A stretch of 64,000 nucleotides of DNA. It comes from Fibrella aquatilis. Lineage in GTDB: Bacteria; Bacteroidota; Bacteroidia; Cytophagales; Spirosomataceae. Where the stretch lies: the NCBI RefSeq assembly GCF_017353255.1, contig NZ_JAFMYU010000013.1, positions 1 to 64,000 on the forward strand, written 5' to 3'. The notes beneath the pieces are model-generated. The model ran no database searches, had not been told where the DNA came from, and worked only from the letters and a program-made list of their open reading frames with translations. Positions 54,474 through 62,066 of this stretch are shown one piece after another. The position numbers were made by a program, and so were the translations under genes. Position 1 is the stretch's first letter. Each line of letters opens with the position of its first letter.

Positions 54474-56513
54474 TCATGAATGATAAAAGGTTAATTTATG
54501 AGTAATTCCTTCTGTTAGTTGATTATCAGATCGTGTCTCTGGCGACGCCAAAAATAAATGTTCAGATAACTGACCACTCTCATCTTGGTAAACTGTAGAC
54601 CAATCAGCCAGCTTATGTAATCGCTGCTGATTCTTAGTGAGCCTTGACTGTTGAAAAGCTTTAAGTTCATTCACAATGAATGCGTTCTGTAAATTCAAGT
54701 AAATTATTGTTGCGAAGAATGATTCTCCATTTAAGTTGCGTTTAATAGTGGCTGAACGCAGCAAGATTATACGTTCGTCTTTCACATCATAATACGGATT
54801 TTCAGCTAGATCTTTGAGGAGAGATCTTATCGCCTTCCAGACTTCCTTTGTATCTGTAAAGAACTCACAATTCAAACTGAACTCCTCTTCGCTCGGCTCG
54901 TATGAAATGCTTACTAGTTCTCTACTATTAAGTTCATTAACAATAGGTTTTAGCGAATTAATTAAAATCCAATCATGAAAATAATCATTACCAATTCTAA
55001 TCTGTGTTCGGAAGTCTTTAGCGGCTTGGGTAACCTTATTGTCAGGAAGAATATCTTCTGCCTGCACTCTTGTTGTTAATACCATATCTTCTACAACTTT
55101 ATTTTTTTTCTTACGTGACAGTATGTCAATAAGGTTATTGGGATTAGTTTTTTTTTGTCCTTTTAAGGGAAGTAAACCATACTTTTCGTGATATGCTTGG
55201 CCATCTGTATTATATACTGCCACAAAAGATTCTAACTTCGTGTATAGACTGGCCGGAAGCACTGCTGATAACGCTGGCATCTGCTCATTAACTTTGGCCA
55301 GATTTGTTTTAAAGTCAAAATCGCTGACATCGGGGTCATGTAGCAATTCCCTAAATCCCGTCTGGTTTATTACTTTAAAATTACGCAGAAAACTTACCAC
55401 CTGACGGGGCTGGTGTTCTACAGTTTGAGTTCGCAGAATTTTCTCACTAATTTGAAAGATCAACTCGCCTTTGAGAAGTTGTTCGAACGCCTCCTTGCAT
55501 TGTCGATAAATGGAATCATCGGCACCACGCACCATTTTTAGGTAGTCGATCTTCCCACCAACAACGTTACTCAATTGTGGATCAGACTTTTTATTCTTTA
55601 CAACATTGGCAGGTGGTTTATAACTACTTAGAAATCGATCCTGTGCTTTTTCATAGCCTAGGTTAGTCCAATTGTATAGCATAGCGCGGATTTTCCGTAT
55701 ATACTTACGGGATACGTTTGTTTTATCATTTACCGTTACGCCGGTAACCTCTTGACGCACATCCCTACCTAGTAAACGTACCTTACCTGGATTTATCAGA
55801 AAGCCTTCTTCCTGAATAATCTCCTCTAAACGAGTTAAAAATCCGTTCTGGAATGGTTGGTCTGATGAGAATGTCAGGTCATCAGCATATCGGCTGTAGG
55901 AAAGATGCTCACTTCGGGTTAGCTCAGTAAGTCTAAAGTCAAGGCGTTGACAAATCAAGTTTGAGAGAACCGGAGACGTCGGGGCACCCTGAGGCAAAGC
56001 CCCATTGTAGCAGCAGTATTTAGTAAGCAAATAAGCAAATTTCGGTTTTACAGCAATAGGCTTAAGTTTCAGTACAGCGGATACGCGACCAAACTTTATG
56101 TTTGGGAAGAAGTCTTGTAAGTCAATATTCAAGACAAAGTTTTTATTAGTATGCATAAGAGCGTTCGAGACCACACTACGGCCTTTTACATAACCATTGA
56201 CCGAAAAAGGTGGTTGGTAGATAATTTGTAAAAGATCTGTAATGCAACGCTGAATGGCTTTCAATGTCCCATCAGGAGCGTTAATAGTGCGCAATGCACC
56301 CGATTTTTTCGGAACTTGAAATGAGTGATATTTCTTATCTACATTTTTATAGAAAAAAGAAAGTTGCTTGCGTGTAAACAGACGGCGCTTACTTTGATGA
56401 ACAAAATTCTGCCATTCAACAACTCCATTTAACAACGTAAGTAAATCGTCGAGGCTCTCCCCTTCACGGAGCAGACTAATTAGGACATTTGTGTCGTACT
56501 GTGTTGAGATCAT
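54474..56513 (-). CDS. Retron-type reverse transcriptase with C-terminal extension
   Basis: A 679-aa protein. Residues 50-335 are an RT of retron type: region X has NALMH (117-121, the NAxxH hallmark), palm motif A is NIDLQDFF (Asp131), LPQGAPTSPVLSN is motif B', motif C is YADD (209-212), and region Y has VTG (256-258). NAxxH and VTG together identify retron RTs. Usual retron RTs are about 300-350 aa; here about 340 extra residues follow, without a known domain. The start codon is only 11 nt below the ncRNA. The RT should use the ncRNA to make branched msDNA, which with the two downstream proteins forms a probable phage-sensing complex. Confidence 0.93.
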   Translation of the reverse strand: MISTQYDTNVLISLLREGESLDDLLTLLNGVVEWQNFVHQSKRRLFTRKQLSFFYKNVDKKYHSFQVPKKSGALRTINAPDGTLKAIQRCITDLLQIIYQPPFSVNGYVKGRSVVSNALMHTNKNFVLNIDLQDFFPNIKFGRVSAVLKLKPIAVKPKFAYLLTKYCCYNGALPQGAPTSPVLSNLICQRLDFRLTELTRSEHLSYSRYADDLTFSSDQPFQNGFLTRLEEIIQEEGFLINPGKVRLLGRDVRQEVTGVTVNDKTNVSRKYIRKIRAMLYNWTNLGYEKAQDRFLSSYKPPANVVKNKKSDPQLSNVVGGKIDYLKMVRGADDSIYRQCKEAFEQLLKGELIFQISEKILRTQTVEHQPRQVVSFLRNFKVINQTGFRELLHDPDVSDFDFKTNLAKVNEQMPALSAVLPASLYTKLESFVAVYNTDGQAYHEKYGLLPLKGQKKTNPNNLIDILSRKKKNKVVEDMVLTTRVQAEDILPDNKVTQAAKDFRTQIRIGNDYFHDWILINSLKPIVNELNSRELVSISYEPSEEEFSLNCEFFTDTKEVWKAIRSLLKDLAENPYYDVKDERIILLRSATIKRNLNGESFFATIIYLNLQNAFIVNELKAFQQSRLTKNQQRLHKLADWSTVYQDESGQLSEHLFLASPETRSDNQLTEGITHKLTFYHS

Positions 56514-56524
56514 TTCAAAAAAAT

Positions 56525-56734
56525 AGTGCCTGTCTGATTTCTAAATCTATCCCCTTATCGTATTCTTACCGGTTCGCGTTACTAGCTTGTTCCTTGTTCA
56601 GCTAATAAGGCGCTTGGTAGGACCCGAGGATGTCCTACTCGAAGGGCATTCGAGTACTCGAAGAGTCAATGAATAACCATTCATTGTACGCATTGCGAAA
56701 CGCAATACAAAGTCAAATCTTACAGACAGGCACT
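56525..56734 (-). ncRNA. Retron msr-msd RNA
   Basis: On the minus strand the 210-nt region starts with a1 (56734-56723, AGTGCCTGTCTG) and ends with the complementary a2 (56536-56525), a 12-bp perfect pair, 11 nt before the RT start codon. Between them lie hairpins 56692-56706 (ATTGCG stem), 56667-56686 (8-bp stem, CAATGAAT), 56636-56656 (8-bp stem TACTCGAA), 56617-56638 (GTAGGAC stem, alternative to the previous) and a long stem 56576-56613. The first two fit the msr, the long stems the msd. The order msr-msd-a2-RT and the -7 box before a1 match retron organisation. The branching G is probably the one in TAAG just after a1. Confidence 0.85.
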
Positions 56735-56740
56735 TGTTTA

Positions 56741-56748
56741 CAAAGTTA
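56741..56748 (-). promoter_or_regulatory. Retron -7 promoter element
   Basis: TAACTTTG on the minus strand, matching the Bacteroidota TAnnTTTG box. Transcription would start about 6 nt downstream, at or next to the first base of a1 (56734). A TTA rather than TTG lies at the -33 position, about 21 nt upstream. Confidence 0.6.
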
Positions 56749-56798
56749 TAGTTTAATTACTTCCATTAACTGTTCCTAAGGCCTGAGTTACGGCATCG

Positions 56799-58151
56799 TT
56801 ATACCGAGCAAATTAACCGCTCTCGTGCTCGTGTTACGCCAGTGTAGAGGTAGTTGAGGTTCGTCTTGCCTTCGCGTGCCCAAGTATTTAGTAACACTGT
56901 GTCGAACTCGCTCCCCTGGGCTTTATAGCTCGTAATACCGTAACCGTAGCGCAGGCGCATCGCTCCTAGGTACGGGTTCAGGTAGTTCTGCCTGTACTTG
57001 CTTTCCCGAAATGCCTTGTCGGTACGCATCACTTCAGAATAGAGCACGTTCTCCTGCTCTCGCATCAGTTCGGGCTTTTCAGCCTGCGTGAACTCCAAAC
57101 AAACCTTGCCTGCTACGCGCTGTAGTTGGCCCCGTTCGTCAGTCAGCTCAACCATGACCTGCTGAAAATGCAGTCCCCCGAAGCGTTCGACTCCACTGAC
57201 CAGTTCAACCACCGTGCCGAAATCGCCGTTGAAAGCGGTGTAGTCAGTGCCAACAAAGTTCTGGTGAAACACTATTACATCACCAACCGCTAATGTGTCG
57301 GTCCGGCCTAGCTGCTGTCGAACGTCTGTGTTGAACCGGGTTAATGACTTGTGATAGTGCGCAATGTACACGACTGAATCTAACCGGCGGGGGTTGAACG
57401 CCCGCAGGTATCCGTCAACGGCTCCTTTCGGACCCCAGAAATGTTCGCTTTCGATCTGCCAGCTACGGCCAAACCGCATAGCATCGCGCAGCGAGGTGGC
57501 GGAACGCAGAATGCTGGAGCCCTCAGCTTGGCGTTTGACATCGGTCAATTCTACTACTCGCCCGCTTAGGCCGAACACCCCACGCAGGTAACTTTCAGAC
57601 AAGGCTGGTGGGGTTTGGCCTGCCTCGTATCCAACTGGTGGCAACTGATAAACGTCACCGATAAATAGGACTTTGCTGCGCTTGTTGCCGTTTTTGACAT
57701 AGTGCAGAAAGTTATACAATAAGCCACGGCTCGCAATAAATTTGTCATCGTCCGTGACGCGGTCAGATATCATTGACGATTCGTCTACGATGTAGAGCGT
57801 TGGCAGGGTATCGTCGTTCACTTTCAGGGAGGTCTTCACTCGTCCATCTTCCAGTGGTTCAATTAGGTAGATCCGGCTGTGAAGGGTGCGGGCTTCGCGT
57901 TCTGTTTTTCGGCCAATGATCCGGGCCGCCCTCGTGGTGGGTGCCGACAGAAAGCAAGGAATCTGCTGCTCGGTCAGGTGATCAACAACTGCCTTAGCGA
58001 TTGATGTCTTTCCCGTTCCCGCCGAACCACGCAGCATGAAGAAATCCTCATCGGACTCCATAAACTCTTCGATCTCGAACAAGAACTGGGCTTGCTCGGT
58101 AGTGGGAGCGAATGGGAGAAGATCAAAAATCGTAGCAGTAGTTGTCGTCAT
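56799..58151 (-). CDS. RecD/Pif1-like SF1 helicase
   Basis: A 450-aa protein from ATG 58151; the frame extends up to 58286 into the divergent WYL gene and is rejected. Walker A is LRGSAGTGKTS, Walker B is LYIVDESSMIS, then GDVYQLPPVG, and the C-terminal motif is GYGITSYKAQGSEFDTVLLN with VTRARERL. This is a RecD2/Pif1-like DNA helicase. It lies at the right end of the island, divergent from the WYL regulator with an 85-bp shared promoter region, so the regulator probably controls it. It may process phage DNA or help element replication. Confidence 0.88.
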   Translation of the reverse strand: MTTTTATIFDLLPFAPTTEQAQFLFEIEEFMESDEDFFMLRGSAGTGKTSIAKAVVDHLTEQQIPCFLSAPTTRAARIIGRKTEREARTLHSRIYLIEPLEDGRVKTSLKVNDDTLPTLYIVDESSMISDRVTDDDKFIASRGLLYNFLHYVKNGNKRSKVLFIGDVYQLPPVGYEAGQTPPALSESYLRGVFGLSGRVVELTDVKRQAEGSSILRSATSLRDAMRFGRSWQIESEHFWGPKGAVDGYLRAFNPRRLDSVVYIAHYHKSLTRFNTDVRQQLGRTDTLAVGDVIVFHQNFVGTDYTAFNGDFGTVVELVSGVERFGGLHFQQVMVELTDERGQLQRVAGKVCLEFTQAEKPELMREQENVLYSEVMRTDKAFRESKYRQNYLNPYLGAMRLRYGYGITSYKAQGSEFDTVLLNTWAREGKTNLNYLYTGVTRARERLICSV

Positions 58152-58236
58152 AGCTTGTTTGCCGTTGGTTTCTGCTACAAGACTAGGACCCTCAACTACA
58201 TATTTATTTACTTTGAGAAAAAGTAGGTGATGATTT

Positions 58237-59229
58237 ATGAAAAAACTGGGAGCTGTTAGCGATTTACGTCTGAAACGCATCTTCAAGATTCACAAAGTGC
58301 TGCGAAAAAGCCATCGGGGATGGTCAGCTAAGGAACTCTGTGAAATATGTCGTGAGGTAGATCCAGGTCTGAACCCCGCTTTAGATGAGCGAACGATCAT
58401 GAATGATCTCCGTTTTCTTCGGGATGAGTTAAAGGCTCCGTTACCCGAACGGGCGAACAAACATCACGGCTACTATTATTCAGAAACCTATTCGATACTT
58501 GAGGGATTAGACAATTCTTATCTAGGTGGCCTTAATGAAGCTCTGGCACTGCTCCGTCAACTGTCCAAGTCCAATGAATTCATCGGGCTGGAAGATTTAC
58601 TGCTTCGTCTGGAACAACGGGTGGCCGTCACATCGGCCGAGCAGAATCCAGTCATTGAGTTTGATGAAGCAGAACTGTTAGGTCGTCAGCACCTTATCGG
58701 GTTGTACAATGCAATTCAGAAACAAGCATTTTTACGGATCACGTACCAGACGTTTCAAGGTGAGGAGGTGATGAATCGCCATATCTTACCGCTCCTATTG
58801 AAGGAGTATAATAATCGCTGGGTACTAGTGGCTTGGGAGAATGGTCGGGATACTCCACAAAACCTGCCACTTGACCGGATTATAGCCCAGCGGGAAACGG
58901 CAGAAACGTTTGTTCACTCAAAGGTCTTTGATAGCCAGACCTATTTTAAAAATTTGTTAGGAACGACTAAGACAGACAACGAGCCACAGGAAGTGGTCTT
59001 ACACTTTAGAGCGGAACGAGCGAAATACGTCGAGACTAAGAAAATTCACCCAACACAGGGAATTACTTGGTTAGCCAACAGCAGGTTAGAAGTCCGGCTG
59101 TTTGTAGAATTGAATCGAGAACTAGAAGCTCGTATCCTGGAATTTGGTAAAGATGTAGTCGTAATAGAACCTGTAGCATTGCGGGAACGCATTAAGGATA
59201 ATCTATACGAGGCGTTGACAATGTATTGA
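58237..59229 (+). CDS. WYL domain transcriptional regulator
   Basis: A 330-aa regulator. An N-terminal HTH (residues 8-85, GWSAKELCEICREV and LDERTIMNDLRFLRDEL) precedes a WYL domain (residues 160-230: LRITYQTFQGEEV, NRWVLVAWENG, LPLDRI) and a C-terminal WCX-like part. WYL regulators bind nucleic-acid ligands and often control defence islands, as BrxR and CapW do. It is divergent from the RecD-like helicase and next to the right end of the island, and it probably represses the helicase and/or itself until a ligand appears. Confidence 0.9.
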   Translation: MKKLGAVSDLRLKRIFKIHKVLRKSHRGWSAKELCEICREVDPGLNPALDERTIMNDLRFLRDELKAPLPERANKHHGYYYSETYSILEGLDNSYLGGLNEALALLRQLSKSNEFIGLEDLLLRLEQRVAVTSAEQNPVIEFDEAELLGRQHLIGLYNAIQKQAFLRITYQTFQGEEVMNRHILPLLLKEYNNRWVLVAWENGRDTPQNLPLDRIIAQRETAETFVHSKVFDSQTYFKNLLGTTKTDNEPQEVVLHFRAERAKYVETKKIHPTQGITWLANSRLEVRLFVELNRELEARILEFGKDVVVIEPVALRERIKDNLYEALTMY

Positions 59230-59338
59230 GCTATTGAGATGGGATAGTAGCTATGAAAATATTCAGTAAATAACATGTCTCGGACCCTATCCCGTATCGT
59301 AAAGCTAACCTTGTATTCTGAATGCAAGAAAGTTATGC

Positions 59339-59360
59339 TTGTTTAAACCATGTTTAAACC
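59339..59360. repeat. Terminal direct repeat, right copy (GTTTAAACC doublet)
   Basis: 22 bp identical to 12935-12956, with GTTTAAACC twice at 11-bp spacing. It lies 69 bp inside the right core repeat. Same orientation as the left copy. No -7 box overlaps this copy. Confidence 0.7.
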
Positions 59361-59390
59361 AGAAACCAGACGCAATTTAAAACAGTAACA

Positions 59391-59423
59391 AAAAAGCCTG
59401 ATAACTTGTTAGTTATCAGGCTT
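59391..59423 (-). terminator. Island-supplied terminator for tRNA-Asn
   Basis: A 13-bp stem (59394-59406 with 59411-59423), 4-nt loop and a T-run on the minus strand, 10 bp beyond the tRNA 3' end. It is unrelated in sequence to the original terminator at 12732-12765 but sits at the same distance, so the island restores both tRNA end and termination. Confidence 0.85.
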
Positions 59424-59429
59424 TTATAC

Positions 59430-59478
59430 TAGCTCCCGAAGCTGGGCTCGAACCAGCGACCCTCTGATTAACAGTCAG
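59430..59478. repeat. Right attachment repeat (attR) within tRNA-Asn
   Basis: 49 bp identical to 12775-12823. It covers the tRNA 3' half from the anticodon stem to the discriminator and a few flanking bases. The 5' half (59479-59506) is present only here, so the working tRNA is chromosomal 5' half plus island-borne 3' half. Confidence 0.92.
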
Positions 59479-59506
59479 ATGCTCTAACCGGCTGAGCTAT
59501 TCGGGA
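59433..59506 (-). tRNA. tRNA-Asn (anticodon GTT)
   Basis: 74 nt on the minus strand. The acceptor stem is TCCCGAA (59506-59500) with TTCGGGA (59440-59434) and discriminator G at 59433. D-arm AGCTCAGCCGGTTAGAGC, anticodon arm with GTT (59472-59470), and T-arm with GGTTCGAGCC are all normal. CCA is not encoded. It is the integration target of the island and remains intact. Confidence 0.95.
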
Positions 59507-59543
59507 AGGTGCCGGACGACTTCGTTGTTCTGAAATCGTGGTG

Positions 59544-59574
59544 CAAAAGTAGGGCCTGCGGGCGTTCTGCGCAA
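59544..59574 (-). promoter_or_regulatory. tRNA-Asn promoter
   Basis: On the minus strand TTG (59574-59572), 20 nt spacer, then TACTTTTG (59551-59544): a full match to the Bacteroidota promoter TTG-N19-21-TAnnTTTG, about 38 bp before the tRNA 5' end. The rest of the gap 59507-59764 holds no gene. Confidence 0.75.
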
Positions 59575-59764
59575 GCGTTCAGGCGAAAAAAATGGTCATT
59601 TTGATGCGCAGTCATTGGTCATCAGGTCATTGGTGGCTCGGAATGTGGTGACTGCTAATGACTAACGACGACGCAATACGAGGAGCAAGGCCCAAAAATT
59701 TTCTGTTGCCTGACCTGGACAGTCTGGGAATGAAACGCCGCTAAGCTGATGGTCCGTCTGACCG

Positions 59765-60070
59765 TTAGCGCCCGAAAGCGTCAGGGCGGTTGTTGGGTAC
59801 GTTCTGAAGAATGATCTCCTTCACGCGGCGGGCGTCGCCCTTGGTGAAATTATTGATCACGATTTCGGGACGGGCGCGGGGGATGATCCGGATCGTGGCG
59901 AAAAACAGACCGTTGTCGATCTCTACGCCCGATATGTCGGAGTAAAAGACGAAGTTGTCAGTGCCGCCAATGAGCTTCTTAGCCCGGAAGGTGACGCCCT
60001 TGTCGTTGAACTCGATCACGTCCTGCCGGATCGGATCTTTAAAACTGCTGCTGGTGAATTTCTCGTTCAT
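59765..60070 (-). CDS. Small PH-like domain protein
   Basis: A 101-aa soluble protein whose strands (DVIEFNDKGVTFRAKKLIGGTDNFVFYSDISGVEIDNG, FFATIRIIP, EIVINNF) followed by one C-terminal helix (DARRVKEIILQNV) fit a bacterial pleckstrin-homology-like fold. Function unknown; such domains bind membranes or partner proteins. It is upstream of rsmG's end with a long hairpin between them. Confidence 0.65.
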   Translation of the reverse strand: MNEKFTSSSFKDPIRQDVIEFNDKGVTFRAKKLIGGTDNFVFYSDISGVEIDNGLFFATIRIIPRARPEIVINNFTKGDARRVKEIILQNVPNNRPDAFGR

Positions 60071-60090
60071 GGGAGGGAGAGTTCAATGTC

Positions 60091-60163
60091 TAATGTCTGA
60101 AGTCCAAGGTTGCCTCGCACTCGCAGGAGCCGGGCGCGAAGCAACTTTGGACTTTAGACATTA
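60091..60163. terminator. Hairpin between PH-like gene and rsmG
   Basis: Arms 60091-60113 and 60141-60163 match at 21 of 23 positions, loop 27 nt containing CGCGAAGCAAC-like bases. It directly follows rsmG on the minus strand. It resembles the intergenic hairpins of the first 4 kb in design, though the GCTGACGC motif is absent. Confidence 0.6.
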
Positions 60164-60173
60164 AACCTTAAAC

Positions 60174-60794
60174 CTATTTTTTAACGTACACTACTTTTTT
60201 GGTTTCAAAGAATTCGCCCTCGAAATAGTCTGAGAGGTTGTAGAGGCGGTGTTTTTCGGGGATCTCGGCGAGTTCCTCGGTGACGTCGCCGCCTTTGAGG
60301 TATAAAACACCGTTGTGGAGGTCGTTGTTACCGCGTTTGGTGATCTTGTAGCGCACCCAGCCCATAAACGGCTGCAACCGCGTCACGGCCCGGCTCACCA
60401 CAAAGTCGTAGGTACCCTTGATCTGCTCTACCCGCGCCTGCTCGGCCCGCACATTTTGCAGCCCCAGCGCGGTGGTCACTTCCTGCACCACCTTGATCTT
60501 CTTGCCAATGCTATCGACCAGGTGAAACTTCACCATCGGAAACAGTATGGCCAGCGGAATGCCCGGAAAACCGCCACCCGTGCCCACGTCCAGAATCTCG
60601 GTGCCGGGGGTAAACTGAATCACTTTGGCAATACCCAACGAATGCAGTACGTGCTTTTCATAGAGCGCGTCGATGTCCTGCCGCGAGATCACGTTGATCT
60701 TGGCATTCCAGTCACGGTAAAGCCCGTCCAGCGCCGCAAACTGCGCCCGCTGCGCGTCGGTGAGGTCGGGGAAGTAGGTGAGGAGTTCGTTCAT
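60174..60794 (-). CDS. rsmG: 16S rRNA (guanine527-N7)-methyltransferase RsmG
   Basis: A 206-aa class I SAM methyltransferase. Family motifs are LYRDWNAKINVISRQDI, YEKHVLHSLGIAK, the SAM loop ILDVGTGGGFPGIPLAI, HLVDSIGKKIKVV and DFVVSRAVTRL. It methylates N7 of G527 in 16S rRNA, near the decoding site; loss gives mild streptomycin resistance in other bacteria. The length matches the family. It follows the GT2 gene on the same strand with a 13-bp gap and is probably co-transcribed. Confidence 0.96.
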   Translation of the reverse strand: MNELLTYFPDLTDAQRAQFAALDGLYRDWNAKINVISRQDIDALYEKHVLHSLGIAKVIQFTPGTEILDVGTGGGFPGIPLAILFPMVKFHLVDSIGKKIKVVQEVTTALGLQNVRAEQARVEQIKGTYDFVVSRAVTRLQPFMGWVRYKITKRGNNDLHNGVLYLKGGDVTEELAEIPEKHRLYNLSDYFEGEFFETKKVVYVKK

Positions 60795-60807
60795 TTTACA
60801 TTTCTTC

Positions 60808-61974
60808 CTACCATCCCCCCTGCTTCCTACGCCATGTCAGCGCTACGCGGAGAGTGGAGAAGCAGTAATAGATGGCTAATATGAGGTCGGTGAGGGGGAT
60901 GGCGAAGGGGGCGATCTGCTTGCCTAACTTGTTGCTGATGCGGCCAACGATGCCCCAAAATAAGCCAAAACGGAGCACAAACAGGCCTGTAGCCCCAAGC
61001 AACAATGGGTTTAGCAGCGCCGTTTTTTGTCCCGACATGGCCAGCCAAAGCACATACAGGCCCACGCCAAGGCCCAGCACCCAGGTCAGCACGTGCGAGG
61101 CGGTGATGATGCCCAGCCGGACTTTGTCGCCGGTTTTGTAGCGCTTGCCCACGGCCAGGTGGCGCTGTTTCTGCCGTTGCCAGTCGGCCCAGGTTTCTTT
61201 CGGGGCCGAGGTCGTGAAGGTGTCGGCATGCAGGGCCACGGCTACGTTGTGGGGAGTGGCCGCTTCGTTGACGAATAGGTCGTCGTCGCCGCCCCAGACG
61301 CGCATGTGGCTATAGAACCCTTTGTGGCGGAAAAACACCTCGCGGCGGTAGAGCAGGTTACGTCCCACGCCCATGTAGGGCCGTTTGGCCAGGGCCAGCG
61401 ACAGGTATTGCACGGCGGTAAAGAGCGTTTCGGACCGGATCAGGAAATTCAGAAAACCCGGTTTCCGCTCGTAGGGCGACACCCCCAGCACAATCTCGGT
61501 GCCGGGCTGTTGCAGCGGCTCTACCATGCCCGTCAGCCAGGCGTCGGAGGCGGGGCGGCAGTCGGCGTCGGTGAGCAGTACGGTGGGGTACATCGCCTTT
61601 TTGAGGGCAATGGTCAGGGCGTATTTTTTGGGCGTCACGTGGTCGGCCTCCACGTCGATACGAATATAGCGAAGGTTGGGCAGCAGGTGCACCATCTCCT
61701 CCAGCAGCACGTCGGAGAGGTCGGTCGAGCGGTCGTCCATCACCAGCACTTCGTAGAGGGGGTAGTTTTGGGCCGTCAGTAGGGGGAGCAGTTCCAGCAG
61801 GTTGTCGTGTTCGTTATGGGCACACACCACCACCGTAACGCCCATGACCGGGGCCACCGTGGCACCTTTGGGAGCCGAAACAGGGCGAAACGCCAACCGC
61901 GAAAACAGAAAGAGAAGGCAAAAAAGCTGAACCACCAGCACCAACAGCCAGCTTGCCAAGAGAAAGAGAATCAC
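60808..61974 (-). CDS. Membrane glycosyltransferase family 2
   Basis: A GT2 enzyme, 388 aa if it starts at GTG 61974. The frame is open to ATG 62073, but that start would lie upstream of the -7 box at 62030-62023 and overlap tgt, so a later start is preferred. One N-terminal membrane helix is followed by the GT-A domain: VTVVVCAHNEHDNL, VMDDRSTD (nucleotide-binding Asp), LLTDADCRPAS (DxD), and WGGDDDLFVNE. Three C-terminal membrane helices follow. It probably transfers a sugar to a lipid or polysaccharide at the inner membrane; donor and acceptor unknown. Confidence 0.82.
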   Translation of the reverse strand: MILFLLASWLLVLVVQLFCLLFLFSRLAFRPVSAPKGATVAPVMGVTVVVCAHNEHDNLLELLPLLTAQNYPLYEVLVMDDRSTDLSDVLLEEMVHLLPNLRYIRIDVEADHVTPKKYALTIALKKAMYPTVLLTDADCRPASDAWLTGMVEPLQQPGTEIVLGVSPYERKPGFLNFLIRSETLFTAVQYLSLALAKRPYMGVGRNLLYRREVFFRHKGFYSHMRVWGGDDDLFVNEAATPHNVAVALHADTFTTSAPKETWADWQRQKQRHLAVGKRYKTGDKVRLGIITASHVLTWVLGLGVGLYVLWLAMSGQKTALLNPLLLGATGLFVLRFGLFWGIVGRISNKLGKQIAPFAIPLTDLILAIYYCFSTLRVALTWRRKQGGW

Positions 61975-62022
61975 CAGAACGGTAGCAGTTTTATCGAATA
62001 TGTAAGCCGATGTATCTGCCCG

Positions 62023-62057
62023 CAAAGATAGACACAAACGGCGGCATCGTACCTTTG
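62023..62057. promoter_or_regulatory. Divergent -7 boxes for GT2 and tgt
   Basis: TATCTTTG on the minus strand (62030-62023) faces the GT2 gene and TACCTTTG on the plus strand (62050-62057) faces tgt; both fit TAnnTTTG. The tgt box ends 9 bp before its ATG (62067), so the tgt transcript would have almost no leader. Confidence 0.6.
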
Positions 62058-62066
62058 AGGGGAGAT

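Larger units (their letters stand above)
12775..59478. mobile_element. Integrated genomic island in tRNA-Asn, about 46.7 kb
   Basis: Both ends carry the same 49-bp sequence, the 3' half of tRNA-Asn(GTT): 12775-12823 (truncated) and 59430-59478 (part of the intact tRNA). A tyrosine integrase starts 146 bp inside the left end. A second pair of direct repeats (12935-12956, 59339-59360) lies just inside the ends. The cargo is almost wholly defence-type genes with two damaged ISs. A small replication/excision module lies at 48.7-51.4 kb. No relaxase, coupling protein or conjugation gene is recognised, so it is an integrative element of unknown transfer mode, perhaps moved by phage or a helper ICE. 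Confidence 0.92.
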
